This document shows, piece after piece, positions 32,425-41,917 of a stretch of DNA of 64,000 bases. The notes under the pieces were generated by a model. The model ran no database searches, was not told the DNA's origin, and saw nothing but the letters and a program-made list of their open reading frames with translations. The stretch comes from AC-56 sp963798705 (GTDB lineage Bacteria; Actinomycetota; Thermoleophilia; Solirubrobacterales; 70-9), in the NCBI GenBank assembly GCA_963798705.1, contig CAWCTW010000005.1, positions 1,798,001-1,862,000 on the forward strand, written 5' to 3'. Each line of letters starts with the position of its first letter. Positions within the stretch are counted from its first letter, which is position 1. The translations under genes and the position numbers were made by a program.

Positions 32425-34302
32425 ATGAGCTTTCGCGGTCGGCTCACCCTCTTCTTCCTGCTGATCGTCGTGCTGCCGATGATCGCGCTCGCGGTGCTGG
32501 TCACGCAGATCGTCGCCGACTCCACGAGCGGCAAGGCGGATGCGCGGCTCTCAGAGGGGCTCGACAGCTCGCTCACCCTCTACCGGGACGATGCCGCGTC
32601 GGCCCGGCGCGCCGCGAAGCACCTCACCGACGACCCGCGACTGACCGCCGCCATCGCCGCCGGCGACGGGGGTCGGGCCGCGGCGACCGCCACCGATCTC
32701 GTGGGCGAGAACGGAATCCGGGCCATCGTCCTGCGGGGGCCGACCGGCAGGCGCGTCGCCGGCGCCGGCGGCAGCGTGCTCGTGGCCCCCTACAGGCTGA
32801 ACCTCAACGGGCCGGGTGGGGCCGTCGGCTCGCTCACCGTCTCTACCACGACGCCGCCGGCCTACCTCGCGAACGTGCGCCACCTCACCGGGCGGGACGC
32901 AGCCCTGCTCGACCCTGGCGGCCTGGCGGCATCGAGCGTCGACGTCCGCGGCGAAAGGCTGCCCGCGAACGGGCGCTCGGCCGACGTCGAGGTGGACGGC
33001 GAGACGGTCCGGGCCGCGGCGACGGCGTTGCCGCCGCCCGGGAACCTGCGACTCGTCCTGTTCGCGCCCAGGGAGTCGGGTGGCTTCCTCTCCTCGAGCC
33101 CTCTCGTGATCGCGGCGCTGGTCGTGTTCTTCGCCGTCGCCCTGCTCTTCGTGTTGACGGTCCTGCGCATGCTGGGCGGCCAGGTCAGGGCGATGCTCGA
33201 TGCCGCGAGGCGAATCGGTCAGGGAGACTTCAGCCGGAGGGTTCCCGTGGTGGGCCGCGACGAGATGGCGGGACTCGCGAGCGAGTTCAACAAGATGAGC
33301 GACCGCCTGGGCGCGCAGGTGGAGGAGCTGCGTCGCCAGAAGGTGGAGATCGATCGCTCGGTCAGGCGCATCGGCCAGGCCTTCGCGTCGGGACTCGATC
33401 GGCAGACGCTCCTGCGGGTGGTCGTGGAGACGGCTCTGAGTGCCTGCAGAGCGGGATACGGAACGATTGCGCTCCGCGGGGCCCAGGGCGCCGAGGCCGA
33501 CGCCGGGAAGCCCTCGGACCCGATTCAGGACCTGGTGGTGGGGGCGGAAGGGGACGCCCTCAAGGAGAACGGACTCGTCGTACGCCGCAGCGACGGCGCG
33601 CATGCTCTGGCGGCCCCGCTGCATCGCCCCGACGAGCAGCCCGAGAACGTGGGCGTGATGACGGTGGCGCGCGAGGGCGAGGAGTTCACGCCCGGGGAGC
33701 GCGACGTCTTCCTCTACCTGATCGCCCAGGTCGCATCGTCGATCGAGAACATCGCTCTTCACGAGCTGGTGAGCGAGCAGGCGGTCACCGATGAGCTCAC
33801 CGGCTTGTCCAACCCGCGCCGGTTCCGCGAGTTGATCGCCAAGGAGGACGAGCGGGCCCACCGATTCGGCCACCATCTCTCGCTCATCATCCTCGACATC
33901 GACGATTTCAAACAGGTCAACGACGAACACGGCCACCTCCAGGGAGACGAGGTCCTGCGCATGGTGGGCCGGGTTCTCGATGATGAGTCACGCGGCGTCG
34001 ACGAGCCCGCGCGTTACGGCGGCGAGGAGTTTGCCGTGGCCCTGCCGGAGACGGATCTGGCCGGTGCGGTCGAGCTCGCCGAGCGCATTCGCTCGCGAAT
34101 CGAATCCGAGCGGGTGCCGGCCCCGGACGGCGTCGCCGCCCTGCGCGTGACCGCCAGCATCGGCGCGGCCTCGATGCCCGTCTCGGCCGACAGCGCGCGC
34201 TCGCTCATCGCGGCGGCGGACGCGGCGTTGTATGAGGCGAAGCGGGCCGGCAAGAACCGCGTCGCCAAGGCGTCCGAGATCACCCAGGCCGGCCAGTCGT
34301 AG
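32425..34302 (+). CDS. Membrane diguanylate cyclase (HAMP-GAF-GGDEF)
   Basis: 625 residues from the ATG at 32425. A first helix (LTLFFLLIVVLPMIALAVLV) and a second (VIAALVVFFAVALLFVLTVL, about 225-250) enclose an extracytoplasmic sensor domain. A HAMP segment follows (GQVRAMLDAARRIGQGDFSR), then a GAF-like region (about 315-450) and the GGDEF domain: LTGLSNPRRFREL, LDIDDFKQVNDEHGHLQGDE and RYGGEEFAVALPE. RGVD five residues before GGEEF is the RxxD inhibitory site. It should make c-di-GMP from GTP, with product inhibition, in response to an external signal. No EAL domain is present. Direct repeats precede the start. Confidence 0.92.
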   Translation: MSFRGRLTLFFLLIVVLPMIALAVLVTQIVADSTSGKADARLSEGLDSSLTLYRDDAASARRAAKHLTDDPRLTAAIAAGDGGRAAATATDLVGENGIRAIVLRGPTGRRVAGAGGSVLVAPYRLNLNGPGGAVGSLTVSTTTPPAYLANVRHLTGRDAALLDPGGLAASSVDVRGERLPANGRSADVEVDGETVRAAATALPPPGNLRLVLFAPRESGGFLSSSPLVIAALVVFFAVALLFVLTVLRMLGGQVRAMLDAARRIGQGDFSRRVPVVGRDEMAGLASEFNKMSDRLGAQVEELRRQKVEIDRSVRRIGQAFASGLDRQTLLRVVVETALSACRAGYGTIALRGAQGAEADAGKPSDPIQDLVVGAEGDALKENGLVVRRSDGAHALAAPLHRPDEQPENVGVMTVAREGEEFTPGERDVFLYLIAQVASSIENIALHELVSEQAVTDELTGLSNPRRFRELIAKEDERAHRFGHHLSLIILDIDDFKQVNDEHGHLQGDEVLRMVGRVLDDESRGVDEPARYGGEEFAVALPETDLAGAVELAERIRSRIESERVPAPDGVAALRVTASIGAASMPVSADSARSLIAAADAALYEAKRAGKNRVAKASEITQAGQS

Positions 34303-34431
34303 TCGCGCAGGGACCGGCCCGCCGGCGGCGAACGTAGCTCGGGACAAGGGCCCGTCGGCAGGCGGCCGGCATGCAGGAAAGCGTGCCCGCTCGCTGGAGC
34401 CGGCGCGTTACTCTTTTCGGTTCAAACCGCT

Positions 34432-35313
34432 ATGGGCATCCTCGACGACGCGATTCGCGAGCACCTCGAGCTGATTCGGAGCCACGGCGCCACCGATTCC
34501 GAGGTCCAGCGCCTGGAAGACGAGGCGTTCGGCCCTCCGACCCGGCCGGACGAGGAGGATTTCCCGGGCGCCGAGATGGCACGGGAGGAATCGGGAAACG
34601 GCGTCGCCACGGAGTCCGCCGTCGAGGAGCTCGGGCCGGACGACGCGGTTGCGCACGAGGACGTCACGACCATGCTGCCGGCCGCGCCGCGCGATGAGCC
34701 CGTCGAGGCCGGCGAGGAACCGGTCGGCGCGGGCGAGGCCGGCGACGCCATGGCCGAGGAGCCGGCCGAGCCGGACTCCGAGAGCCTCGCAGCGGAGTCC
34801 GAGGCCGATGAGGAGCCCGTCGCAGAGGTGCACCCGGTGCTGGAGGAGCCGGCCGAGGAGTTGCAGGAGGAGCGGTCCGACGAGGCGACCGGGCCGCCCC
34901 AGGAGGAGGGTCCCTCCCTCTACGACCAGACGCGGGACGAGCTGGGCGGCGACCGGGACCTCCGGCTCGACGAGGAGCAGCCGGTGGAGCCGCGGCAGGA
35001 GGAGCCGCAATCCGCCGAGCCGCCGTTCGAGGAGCACGACGTGGCGGAGTCGGAGGGCGCCATGCCCCTTGAGCCGATCGAGTCGCTCGACACCGTCGAG
35101 CATCCCTTCCCGGACGAGATCGTCGAATCGGACGAGTCGGGCGAGGAACCGCCGCCGTCCGACGAGCACGCCGTCCACGAGGAGCCGGCCTCGGAGGAGG
35201 AGGGCGAGGGGGGCGAGGACATGCTCGCCGACACCCCCGAGTTCCTCAAGGATGCGCCCGAGGACGACGAGCTCTGGTTCGAGCAGGGCGAACCCAAGGA
35301 CTTTGACTTCTAG
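34432..35313 (+). CDS. Acidic, probably disordered protein of unknown function
   Basis: 293 residues with a striking excess of Glu and Asp and many Pro and Ala. A folded-looking N-terminus (MGILDDAIREHLELIRSHGA and LEDEAFGPP) and a C-terminus (DTPEFLKDAPEDDELWFEQG and EPKDFDF) bracket about 200 residues of low-complexity acidic sequence. No membrane helix or signal peptide is seen. I do not recognise a named family. The conserved-looking ends suggest two short binding motifs on a flexible acidic linker. It lies downstream of the diguanylate cyclase on the same strand and could be co-transcribed. Confidence 0.7.
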   Translation: MGILDDAIREHLELIRSHGATDSEVQRLEDEAFGPPTRPDEEDFPGAEMAREESGNGVATESAVEELGPDDAVAHEDVTTMLPAAPRDEPVEAGEEPVGAGEAGDAMAEEPAEPDSESLAAESEADEEPVAEVHPVLEEPAEELQEERSDEATGPPQEEGPSLYDQTRDELGGDRDLRLDEEQPVEPRQEEPQSAEPPFEEHDVAESEGAMPLEPIESLDTVEHPFPDEIVESDESGEEPPPSDEHAVHEEPASEEEGEGGEDMLADTPEFLKDAPEDDELWFEQGEPKDFDF

Positions 35314-35325
35314 GACTCACTGACG

Positions 35326-35378
35326 GCGGCTAGCGACCCCGCTGCTGCGGCGACAAGGTCGCCGCACTGCATAGCCGC
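35326..35378. terminator. Nested stem-loop between convergent genes
   Basis: TGCGGCGAC-AAG-GTCGCCGCA (35346-35366) is a perfect 9-bp hairpin, nested inside GCGGCTA (35326-35332) paired with TAGCCGC (35372-35378). It separates the convergent acidic-protein and glutamate dehydrogenase genes and is a likely bidirectional terminator. It reaches the last bases of the dehydrogenase stop codon. Confidence 0.65.
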
Positions 35379-36742
35379 TAGACGTAGCCGCGGGTTCGCG
35401 CGGCCTCGACGACGCGTTCGATCCCCACGAGGTAGGCGGCCTCGCGGAGATCGATTCCCTCCTCGCGGGCCCTGGCGGAGACCTCGCGGTAGGCGCGGCG
35501 CATGATCGTGCCGAGCTTGTCGTTGACCTCGCGCTCGTCCCAGCGGAAGTGCTGGAGGTTCTGGACCCACTCGAAGTAGGAGACCACGACGCCGCCGGCA
35601 TTCGCCATGACGTCCGGGATGATGTGCACGTCCTTGTCGCGGAGGATGCGGTCGGCGGCTGGGGTGGTGGGGCTGTTGGCACCCTCCAGGATCACCTTGC
35701 ATTGCATGTCCGCGGCATTGCCCTCGTGGATCATGCCGCCGAGCGCCGCCGGGATGAACACGTCGCAGGGGATGGAGATCAGCTCGGCGGCGGGTATCTC
35801 CTCGGCGCTCCCGAACTCGGTCAGCTCGCCGCCCTCGGTGATGTGGTCATGGAGGGCGTTGGCGTCGATCCCGTCGTCGTGGCGGATTGCGCCGGAGGCG
35901 TCGGAGGCGCCAACCATCTTCGCTCCGAGCTGCTGCATGATCCGTGCGGCCCAAGAGCCCACGTTGCCGTAGCCCTGCACCACGAATGTCGTGTCCGCCG
36001 GGCTGAGGCCGAGATGGGGAGCGGCCTCGCGGAACATGTAGACGCACCCCCGCCCGGTCGCGGCCTCGCGACCGTACGATCCCTCCAGCGCGATCGGCTT
36101 GCCGGTGACGATCGCGGGCGTGTGACCGTGGAGCTTTCCGTACTCGTCCATCATCCAGGCCATCACCTGGGCATTCGTGTTGATGTCGGGAGCGGCGATG
36201 TCCCTGGTGGGGCCGAGGATCTTCTCCACCTTGTCCATGAACGAGCGGGCGATGCTCTGGACGTCGGGTCGGTCGAGCTGGCCTGCGGGGCAGTTCACGC
36301 CTCCCTTGGCGCCCCCGAACGGGACCCCGGCGACGGCCGTCTTCCACGTCATGAGGGACGCGAGGGCGCGGACCTCGTCGATGTCCACCTCGGGATGGAA
36401 TCGGATGCCGCCCTTGTAGGGGCCGCGGGCGCCGTTGTGCTGGATGCGGTAGCCCGAGTACACGTGAAACTTGCCGTCGGGGAGCCTGATCGGAATCTGG
36501 ACGGTGACCTCTCGGTAGGGCGCCCAGAAGACCACGCGCAGGTCGTCGGAAAGGCCCAGGCGGTCGCACGCCGCGTTGAAGTAGAAGTGGACGATGTCGA
36601 GGTTCGAGATCTCGGCCCGTTGCCCCGGCTTGGGGGTGCCGACCGACTCGGCTTCTGCCTGTGCCTCCTCGACGGCCTGAGGCGACTTGTCGGGATGCTC
36701 ACGACCGCCCACTGCACCCGTCGCGGTCTTGGTCTCGGCCAT
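35378..36742 (-). CDS. Glu/Leu/Phe/Val-type glutamate dehydrogenase
   Basis: 454 residues from the ATG at 36742, which has GAGGAGCGAG just upstream. Signatures are YRIQHNGARGPYKGGIRFHP, VPFGGAKGGVNCPAGQL with the catalytic lysine region, GPTRDIAAPDINTNAQVMAW, VVQGYGNVGSWAARIMQQLG (NAD(P) Rossmann) and PDVMANAGGVVVSYFEWVQN. It interconverts glutamate and 2-oxoglutarate plus ammonia. The first 35 residues are a polar extension. A second amino-acid dehydrogenase of the Leu/Val type lies at 45025-46106. It is convergent with the acidic-protein gene. Confidence 0.93.
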   Translation of the reverse strand: MAETKTATGAVGGREHPDKSPQAVEEAQAEAESVGTPKPGQRAEISNLDIVHFYFNAACDRLGLSDDLRVVFWAPYREVTVQIPIRLPDGKFHVYSGYRIQHNGARGPYKGGIRFHPEVDIDEVRALASLMTWKTAVAGVPFGGAKGGVNCPAGQLDRPDVQSIARSFMDKVEKILGPTRDIAAPDINTNAQVMAWMMDEYGKLHGHTPAIVTGKPIALEGSYGREAATGRGCVYMFREAAPHLGLSPADTTFVVQGYGNVGSWAARIMQQLGAKMVGASDASGAIRHDDGIDANALHDHITEGGELTEFGSAEEIPAAELISIPCDVFIPAALGGMIHEGNAADMQCKVILEGANSPTTPAADRILRDKDVHIIPDVMANAGGVVVSYFEWVQNLQHFRWDEREVNDKLGTIMRRAYREVSARAREEGIDLREAAYLVGIERVVEAARTRGYV

Positions 36743-36856
36743 CTCGCTCCTCGAAATCCGCTGCTCAGCGCCATCGTCGCACATGGCGGGCGCGACGGCA
36801 AAGGGCTGGTGCTCACGTACCCGGACCGGGTGGCCTCATGCCACACTAGGCGGCCT

Positions 36857-36929
36857 GGGGCCATAGCTCAGTTGGGAGAGCGTTCGGTTTGCATCCGAAA
36901 GGGCGCGGGTTCGAGTCCCGCTGGCTCCA
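36857..36929 (+). tRNA. tRNA-Ala (anticodon TGC)
   Basis: A 73-base cloverleaf. Acceptor strands are GGGGCCA and TGGCTCC with discriminator A. The D-arm has AGCTCAGTTGGGAGAGC. The anticodon arm TTCGG-TTTGCAT-CCGAA gives TGC, reading GCA (alanine). The T-arm has GGTTCGAGTCC. CCA is not encoded. It shares the D- and T-arms of the tRNA-Ala(CGC) gene 4.6 kb away on the other strand. Confidence 0.95.
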
Positions 36930-37189
36930 TCAATACTTGCTTGCTTGTCGCTTTCGTCCCACTTTTGTTGCGCGAAGCAGGCGCCGTGAGCGCGGACGGT
37001 CTCGCTTCCGCTCCTCGTCCAACCCGGAAGCCCCGCGCCCTCGGGGCACGTCGTCTGAGACTCCCGCAATGCCGGCGATACGAGCCTCCTTGGGCTATTG
37101 GCGTTTCGACAATGCGAGCGTCTGCGGCGTTCGGCGACATCGCCTCGGTACACGTGCCCCGCTCCCGGTAGCAATCGACGGCGCCGGTC

Positions 37190-37476
37190 CGCTCGAGATC
37201 CTCGAGGAGGATCATCTCGACAGCGAGGAACAGCTCGATCTCGTTGCTGACGTCGACGCCCCCGCCCGGGAGTTCGTCCTGCCGGGAGACGCCGTGGTCG
37301 TGGCGGTTGAGCCTGGCGGTCGCCTCAAAGCCGATCCGGCGCATCTCGTCCTGTTCTCGCCTCCCTCCCACCACGGTGTCCTCCACTCGCTGATGTAGGC
37401 GACGTCGAGCGGGACCGTCCGGGTCACGCCGCGGATCGTCATCGCGCCCTCGCGCGTGAACGCGGTCTCGGCGGCG
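37190..37476 (-). pseudogene. YceI-family remnant, 5'-truncated and frameshifted
   Basis: One frame reads MTIRGVTRTVPLDVAYISEW and TPWWEGG (37442 to about 37360), the central YceI lipocalin-like strands. The next frame continues with RRIGFEATARLNRHDHGVSR and QDELPGGGVDVSNEIELFLA, the YceI C-terminal half. A single missing base near 37360 explains the shift. The N-terminal half is absent, because the intact HD-domain gene on the same strand ends at 37477. YceI proteins bind isoprenoid-like lipids in the envelope. Truncation is real within this window; the frameshift may be a sequence error like others nearby. Confidence 0.68.
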
Positions 37477-38127
37477 TCAGGCGTCCCCGAAGGGATCCTG
37501 CCCCAGCATCTCCTCGGAGCTCGGGAGCCCGCCGCCGCAACAGCGATTAGCCGTCGCGGCGAGCCAGGTCATCGCGTAGGCGGCGGGCGCACGGCGAGCG
37601 GCCGCTTCGGTCAACTCGCTGATTCCGTCGACGAACCCGTCGCGGGGGAACGCGGCGAATACCTCGTGGACAGCGGCCGGGTCGAGCCGGTCGAGGAAGA
37701 GTCCAGCCACGTCAACTCCGGTGCCCCAGTGGACGAGCGCGCACTCGGGGGACCGCACATCGGCGATGCCGAGCGAGGTGTGAAGCGCGATGGCATCCCA
37801 AACCACCTGCGTCTCATCGAGTGAGAGCCCGTTCGCCGTCGCCCAGTCACGCGCAGCCTCAGCTCCGTCGACTTCGAAGCGCCGCTCACCGCCGTAGCGC
37901 TCGGTCAGCCCGAGGTCGTGGAGGACCGCGGCGATATAGGCCAGCTCCTCTTGCGCCTCGAGTCCCGCGGCCGAGGTGGCGAGGGCACCGAAGACATAGG
38001 TTCGTTCGCAGTGGCGCTGGAGGAACGCGGGACTGTGCTCCCACGCCAACGCCTGCGCATCGCGAGCGAGCGCGCTGTCGGGGATGCGGATGCCCGCAAC
38101 CGTCTGCATGCCGGCAGGCTTGGCCAT
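37477..38127 (-). CDS. HD-domain metal-dependent phosphohydrolase-like protein
   Basis: 216 residues from the ATG at 38127, preceded by AAGGAGG. HCERTYVFGALATSAAGLEA supplies the first histidine, YIAAVLHDLGLTERYGGERR the central HD pair, and WDAIALHTSLGIADVRSPEC another metal ligand, in the order seen in cyanamide hydratase-like and small HD hydrolases. VDVAGLFLDRLDPAAVHEV fits the C-terminal helices. The substrate is unknown. It is intact although the sequence directly downstream is a broken YceI gene. Confidence 0.85.
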   Translation of the reverse strand: MAKPAGMQTVAGIRIPDSALARDAQALAWEHSPAFLQRHCERTYVFGALATSAAGLEAQEELAYIAAVLHDLGLTERYGGERRFEVDGAEAARDWATANGLSLDETQVVWDAIALHTSLGIADVRSPECALVHWGTGVDVAGLFLDRLDPAAVHEVFAAFPRDGFVDGISELTEAAARRAPAAYAMTWLAATANRCCGGGLPSSEEMLGQDPFGDA

Positions 38128-38530
38128 CGTGTCCTCCTTCGCTTCCGGTTCACTCCGCGGGTTGTCGAGACGAGGAGGACGCTACGACGGGACCGCTCGC
38201 CCCGCAATCGGGAGTTCTCCCCATGCCACCGGCCGTGCTCCATCGCAAACAGCGTCGCCGCTGCACGGGACGCCAATCTGCGATCCGCTTGCGCTGCGCT
38301 TCCCTGCACCCGCAATGCGACCGGTAGGTGGCCATCAGAGGGCGTCCGTGCCGCATCGACGGCGAGGATAGCCTCCGCGATCGCTGGCCGACGGGCGGCT
38401 GTCCGCTGGCTGACGGGCGGCGCTCTGGCTCCCAGGCCGTTGACCGCAAATGGCATAGGGTTGAGCGGGTAACGCGCCGCAGGGCCCTCGCCACCAGTCG
38501 GCGAGGAGCCTCGGCGGGGAAGGAGAGAGC
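38128..38530. other. Divergent intergenic region
   Basis: About 400 bases between the HD-domain gene and the secreted hydrolase-like gene. It contains the AAGGAGG site of the HD gene and the AAGGAGAG site next to 38531. I see no further gene or clear promoter pair. Confidence 0.45.
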
Positions 38531-40649
38531 ATGGGCATGGATGTCGGCAGGGTCGGCTCGTCGCGCCGTACGCGGAGGGTCCTCGGGCTCCTCGCGGCCG
38601 CGCTCGTTGCGATCGTCGCCATGCCCGCCGCGGCCTCCGCTGGCCTAGCGGGATCCCCGGCCGGCGACTGCAAGCCGTTCGGCGACGAGCCCTGCATGCT
38701 GCCCTTCCCCAACGACCTCTACACGAAGAAGGACAAGGGCAGCAAGACCGGCTTGAGCGTCGCACCTGCCGCAGGCAGCGATGCCCACCAACCAAGCCGG
38801 CGCGCAGGTCGACGTCGGCCCGTACGACCGCAACGACGGCTTCAGCCCCGGCAGCATGATCGTCGCCCGCGTGCCGGGCCTCGACAACCCCGACGCCCTG
38901 GAGCAGACCAACGCAGTGCCCCTGACCGACATGTCCAGGGCCTTCAAGAAGCGAGCCCCGATCGTCGTGGTCGACGAGAAGACCAAGGAGCGCCACCTGG
39001 TCTGGGTGGAGCTGGATTCCAACGCCGACGGCCCCGAGAACACGACGCTGCTCATCCACCCGGGGGAGAACTTCGAGTACGGCCACACCTATGCGGTCGC
39101 GATGCGCCGGCTGAAGGACGCCGACGGCGAGAAGCTGGCCGCGCCCGGGTGGTTCGAGAAGCTCCGCGACGGCAGGCACCTGCCCAAGGAGGAGCGCTCG
39201 CAGAAGAAGCGCTACAAGCACATCTTCAAGGTGCTGAAGAAGGCCGGCATCCGCCGCGGCAACCTGTACATGACGTGGGACTTCACCGTCGGCAGCCGCA
39301 AGAGCCTCACGCAGACGCTGCTGCACATCCGCAACGCCTCGTTCCGCGGGCTCGGCGATCGGGACCTGGCCGATGACCAGGCCACCGGCCATGCCCCACG
39401 CTTCCACGTCGACAACGTGCAGGCCAACCCGTCCCAGGGGATCGCCCGGTACGTGACCGGGACCTTCAAGGTTCCCTGCTGGCTGGACCAGCAGGGCTGC
39501 CCGCCCGGCTCGAGCTTCGACTACAAGTCAGGCGACCGCTACGCCCAGCCGAAGCGCGACAAGAGCAACACCGCGGTCGCGCCCTTCTACTGCATCGTCC
39601 CCACGGTCGCGAGCCCGTCGCACCCGGCCCGCGGCTCGATCTACGGGCACGGGCTGCTCGGATCAGGCGACGAGGTTCAGGCCAGCGCGGAGGAGGACCT
39701 GGCCAGGGAGCACAACTTCGTCATCTGCGCCACGGACTGGTGGGGCATGTCGGAGGGTGACGTCGGCTACGACATCTCCGCGCTCTCGGACATCAACCTG
39801 TTCCCATCGGTCGTCGACCGCCTGCAGCAGGGGGTCCTGAACACCCTGTACCTGTCGCGGCTGATGAGGACCGACGACGGGTTCGCGTCCGACCCCGCCT
39901 TCCAGGAGAACGGAAACCCGGTGCTCAAGACCAATCACGGCTATTACTACGGCAACAGCCAGGGCGGCATCATGGGCGGCATCACCACCGCGGTGGCGCC
40001 CGACTTCACCCGCTCGGTCCTGGGTGTCACGGGCATGGACTACGGCGGCCTGCTGCTGCAGCGCAGCACCGACTTCGACGCCTACGCCCTCTTCCTGTAC
40101 GGCGACCTCGGCACGGGGGGCTATCCCGACACATCGATCCACCCCCTGCTCCTGGACATCCTGCAGCAGCTCTGGGATCGTGGCGAGCCCGATGGATACG
40201 CGGCCCGGATGACCTCCGACCCGTTTGCCAACACGCCGAAGCACAAGGTGCTGATGCAGACCGCCTACGGCGACTTCCAGGTCAGCCAGTACTCGGCGGC
40301 AGTCGAGGCGCGGACGATCGGCGCGAAGGCGTACGAGCCGGCGCTCGACATCCCGCCGCGGGGCCAGGACGCAAATCTGTTCTACGGGATCCCGGCGATT
40401 CCGCGCTACCCGCACAACGGGTCGGCGTGGGTCATCTGGGACAGCGGGCCCGGCCACACGCTGGATCCGCCGACGACGAACACGTCGCCGGTCGAGAGCC
40501 AGTCGCCGCCGGTCAACCTCGACCCCCACGAGGACCCGCGGCACACGCCCGAGGCGCGTACGCAGATCTCGGAGTTCCTGAGGGCGACCGGCAAGGTTGT
40601 CGACGTCTGCGGCGGCGAGCCCTGCCACTCGTACAACTTCACGCGCTAG
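38531..40649 (+). CDS. Secreted alpha/beta-hydrolase-like protein (frameshifted near its N-terminus)
   Basis: About 705 residues if one extra C near 38765 is removed; 2119 bases is one over a multiple of three. The first frame gives a signal peptide (VLGLLAAALVAIVAMPAAAS) and CKPFGDEPCMLPFPNDLYT. The second begins LPQAAMPTNQAGAQVDV and runs to the stop. YGHGLLGSGDEVQ, ICATDWWGMS and YYGNSQGGIMGG carry a hydrolase-type nucleophile elbow G-N-S-Q-G. The 60856-63012 gene is a full-length paralogue with the same order and shows where the frame should continue. The PFPND motif recalls the N-terminal domain of bacterial virulence-factor lipases. The substrate is unknown; an esterase or lipase role outside the cell is inferred. 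Confidence 0.78.
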
Positions 40650-40662
40650 GTGCGGAGCTACG

Positions 40663-40690
40663 GGCCGGAGCCGACCGACCGGCTCAGCCC
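40663..40690. terminator. Short hairpin between convergent genes
   Basis: GAGCCG (40669-40674) and CGGCTC (40681-40686) pair around ACCGAC, with GGG/CCC further out. It sits between the convergent secreted hydrolase and dacA genes and overlaps the dacA stop. Confidence 0.35.
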
Positions 40691-41665
40691 GCCTTGCCGT
40701 CGGCGGCCGGCTTTGCGTGGGCGCCGGCGCGAAGCAGCGCCGGGACCTGGTCGAGTGGATTCGGCGTGTCCAGCAGGACGACGCCGAGCTCTCGTCCGCC
40801 GACCTTCCGCGTGATCACGTAGCAGCGTCCCGCTGCATCCGTATAGCCGGTCTTGACTCCCGTGATCCCCTCCATTCGCTGGAGGATGAAGGGGTTGTTG
40901 TTGTAGAGGTCGAGGTAGTTGCCCTTGACCGGGAACGGAAATCGAGCCTCGCGGGTCGAGACCACCCGGCGGATCCATGTCTCCGCCAGGTCCGCACGCG
41001 CGAGGACGGCCAGGTCCCTCGCGCACGAGTAGTTGCCGCGGTCGAGGATCCCGCTCGGAGTGGAGAACCGGGAGCACCGCAGGCCGAGCCGGTTTCGCCA
41101 GCCTGTTCATCCGCTTGACGAAGGCCCCGACGGTGCCCGAGTCGTGCTGCGCCAGCGCGATCGCGGCGTCGTTGCCGGAGACCAGCAGCAGGCCGTAGAA
41201 GAGATCCTTCAGCGGCACGCGCTTCCCCTTCGGGAGAACGCCCACGCCGGAGCCCTCGTAGGCGAGTGCCTGCGGCGTGATCAGCACACGCTCGTCGGGT
41301 CGGTCGCGCCTGGCGATGACGAGCGCGGTCATCATCTTGGTCAGGCTGGCGATCGGAAGCTGCTTGCCGGCGTTGTGCTGCCACAGGACCCGGCCCGTGC
41401 CGACCTCGAAGAGGATCCCCGCCCGCGGCTCGTTGGCGGGCGCGAAGTCGACGTGCACGGGGAGGTTCCGTCCCGCTCGTCGCAGCACGTAGGGCGAGGC
41501 GTGCCGGGAGTGCGCGGGATTCGGATGATCGCGGCGAGCGACATGGATCGTCGTGCGCTGCGGCAGGCGTGCATCCGACTGCCAGACATGCGGGTCCACC
41601 AGCAGCAGCGCCACGGCCGCCCCGCCCAGGAGGAGGATCGCTCCCGTTGCCGCCCAGGCCTTCAT
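40684..41665 (-). CDS. D-alanyl-D-alanine carboxypeptidase, serine type (frameshifted)
   Basis: About 326 residues with one extra base corrected near 41090. The first frame has a membrane anchor (TGAILLLGGAAVALLLV) and the penicillin-binding motifs SLTK in LPIASLTKMMTALVIA and SGN in LLVSGNDAAIALAQHD. The second frame continues RLGLRCSRFSTPSGILDRGN and ends with KTG in GITGVKTGYTDAAG. The three motifs in the right order identify a PBP5/DacA-type enzyme that trims peptidoglycan stem peptides outside the membrane. The frame change falls where GCGAAAC-CGGCTCGG has one C too many. The fragment at 40684-40965 alone would not be functional. Confidence 0.85.
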
Positions 41666-41701
41666 CCAGAGCAGGTTCTACCGTGCCACCCGGATCGCGC
41701 G

Positions 41702-41912
41702 CTACTTGCCCGGGGGGTCGCGGAGCGCCCCCAGCACCGCGAGCATGATCATGAGCACGATCACGAACGAGATCACGGTGAAGATGTCAAAGCCGTACTG
41801 GCCCGCGACGGCCGCGGTCATCCCGCCGAACAGCAGGCAGAATGCGAGCGCGACCAAGAGCAGCGCGTTACGCACGATGCGAGCGGCCGGTGTCGGGTTC
41901 CACGGGGGCCAT
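41702..41912 (-). CDS. Small two-helix membrane protein (probable frameshift near its start)
   Basis: The intact reading from a GTG at 41875 gives 57 residues: RNALLLVALAFCLLFGG, a short TAAVAGQYGFD loop and FTVISFVIVLMIMLAVLGAL, two membrane helices. Upstream in the same frame the sequence WNPTPAARIV reads like protein but has no start. An ATG at 41912, 5 bases after the rhomboid stop, would connect to it as MAPWNPTPAARIV if one C in the CCCCC run near 41904-41908 were extra, giving 69 residues. I do not recognise a family. The position implies co-transcription with the rhomboid gene. Confidence 0.6.
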
Positions 41913-41917
41913 CGAGG

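Noticed and set aside
36930..37160. Protein-coding gene after tRNA-Ala(TGC)
   Set aside because: ORFs here are Arg/Ser-rich shadows; only the YceI remnant further on shows homology.
35549..37171. 540-codon plus-strand ORF
   Set aside because: Antisense to glutamate dehydrogenase and running through a tRNA gene; no motifs.
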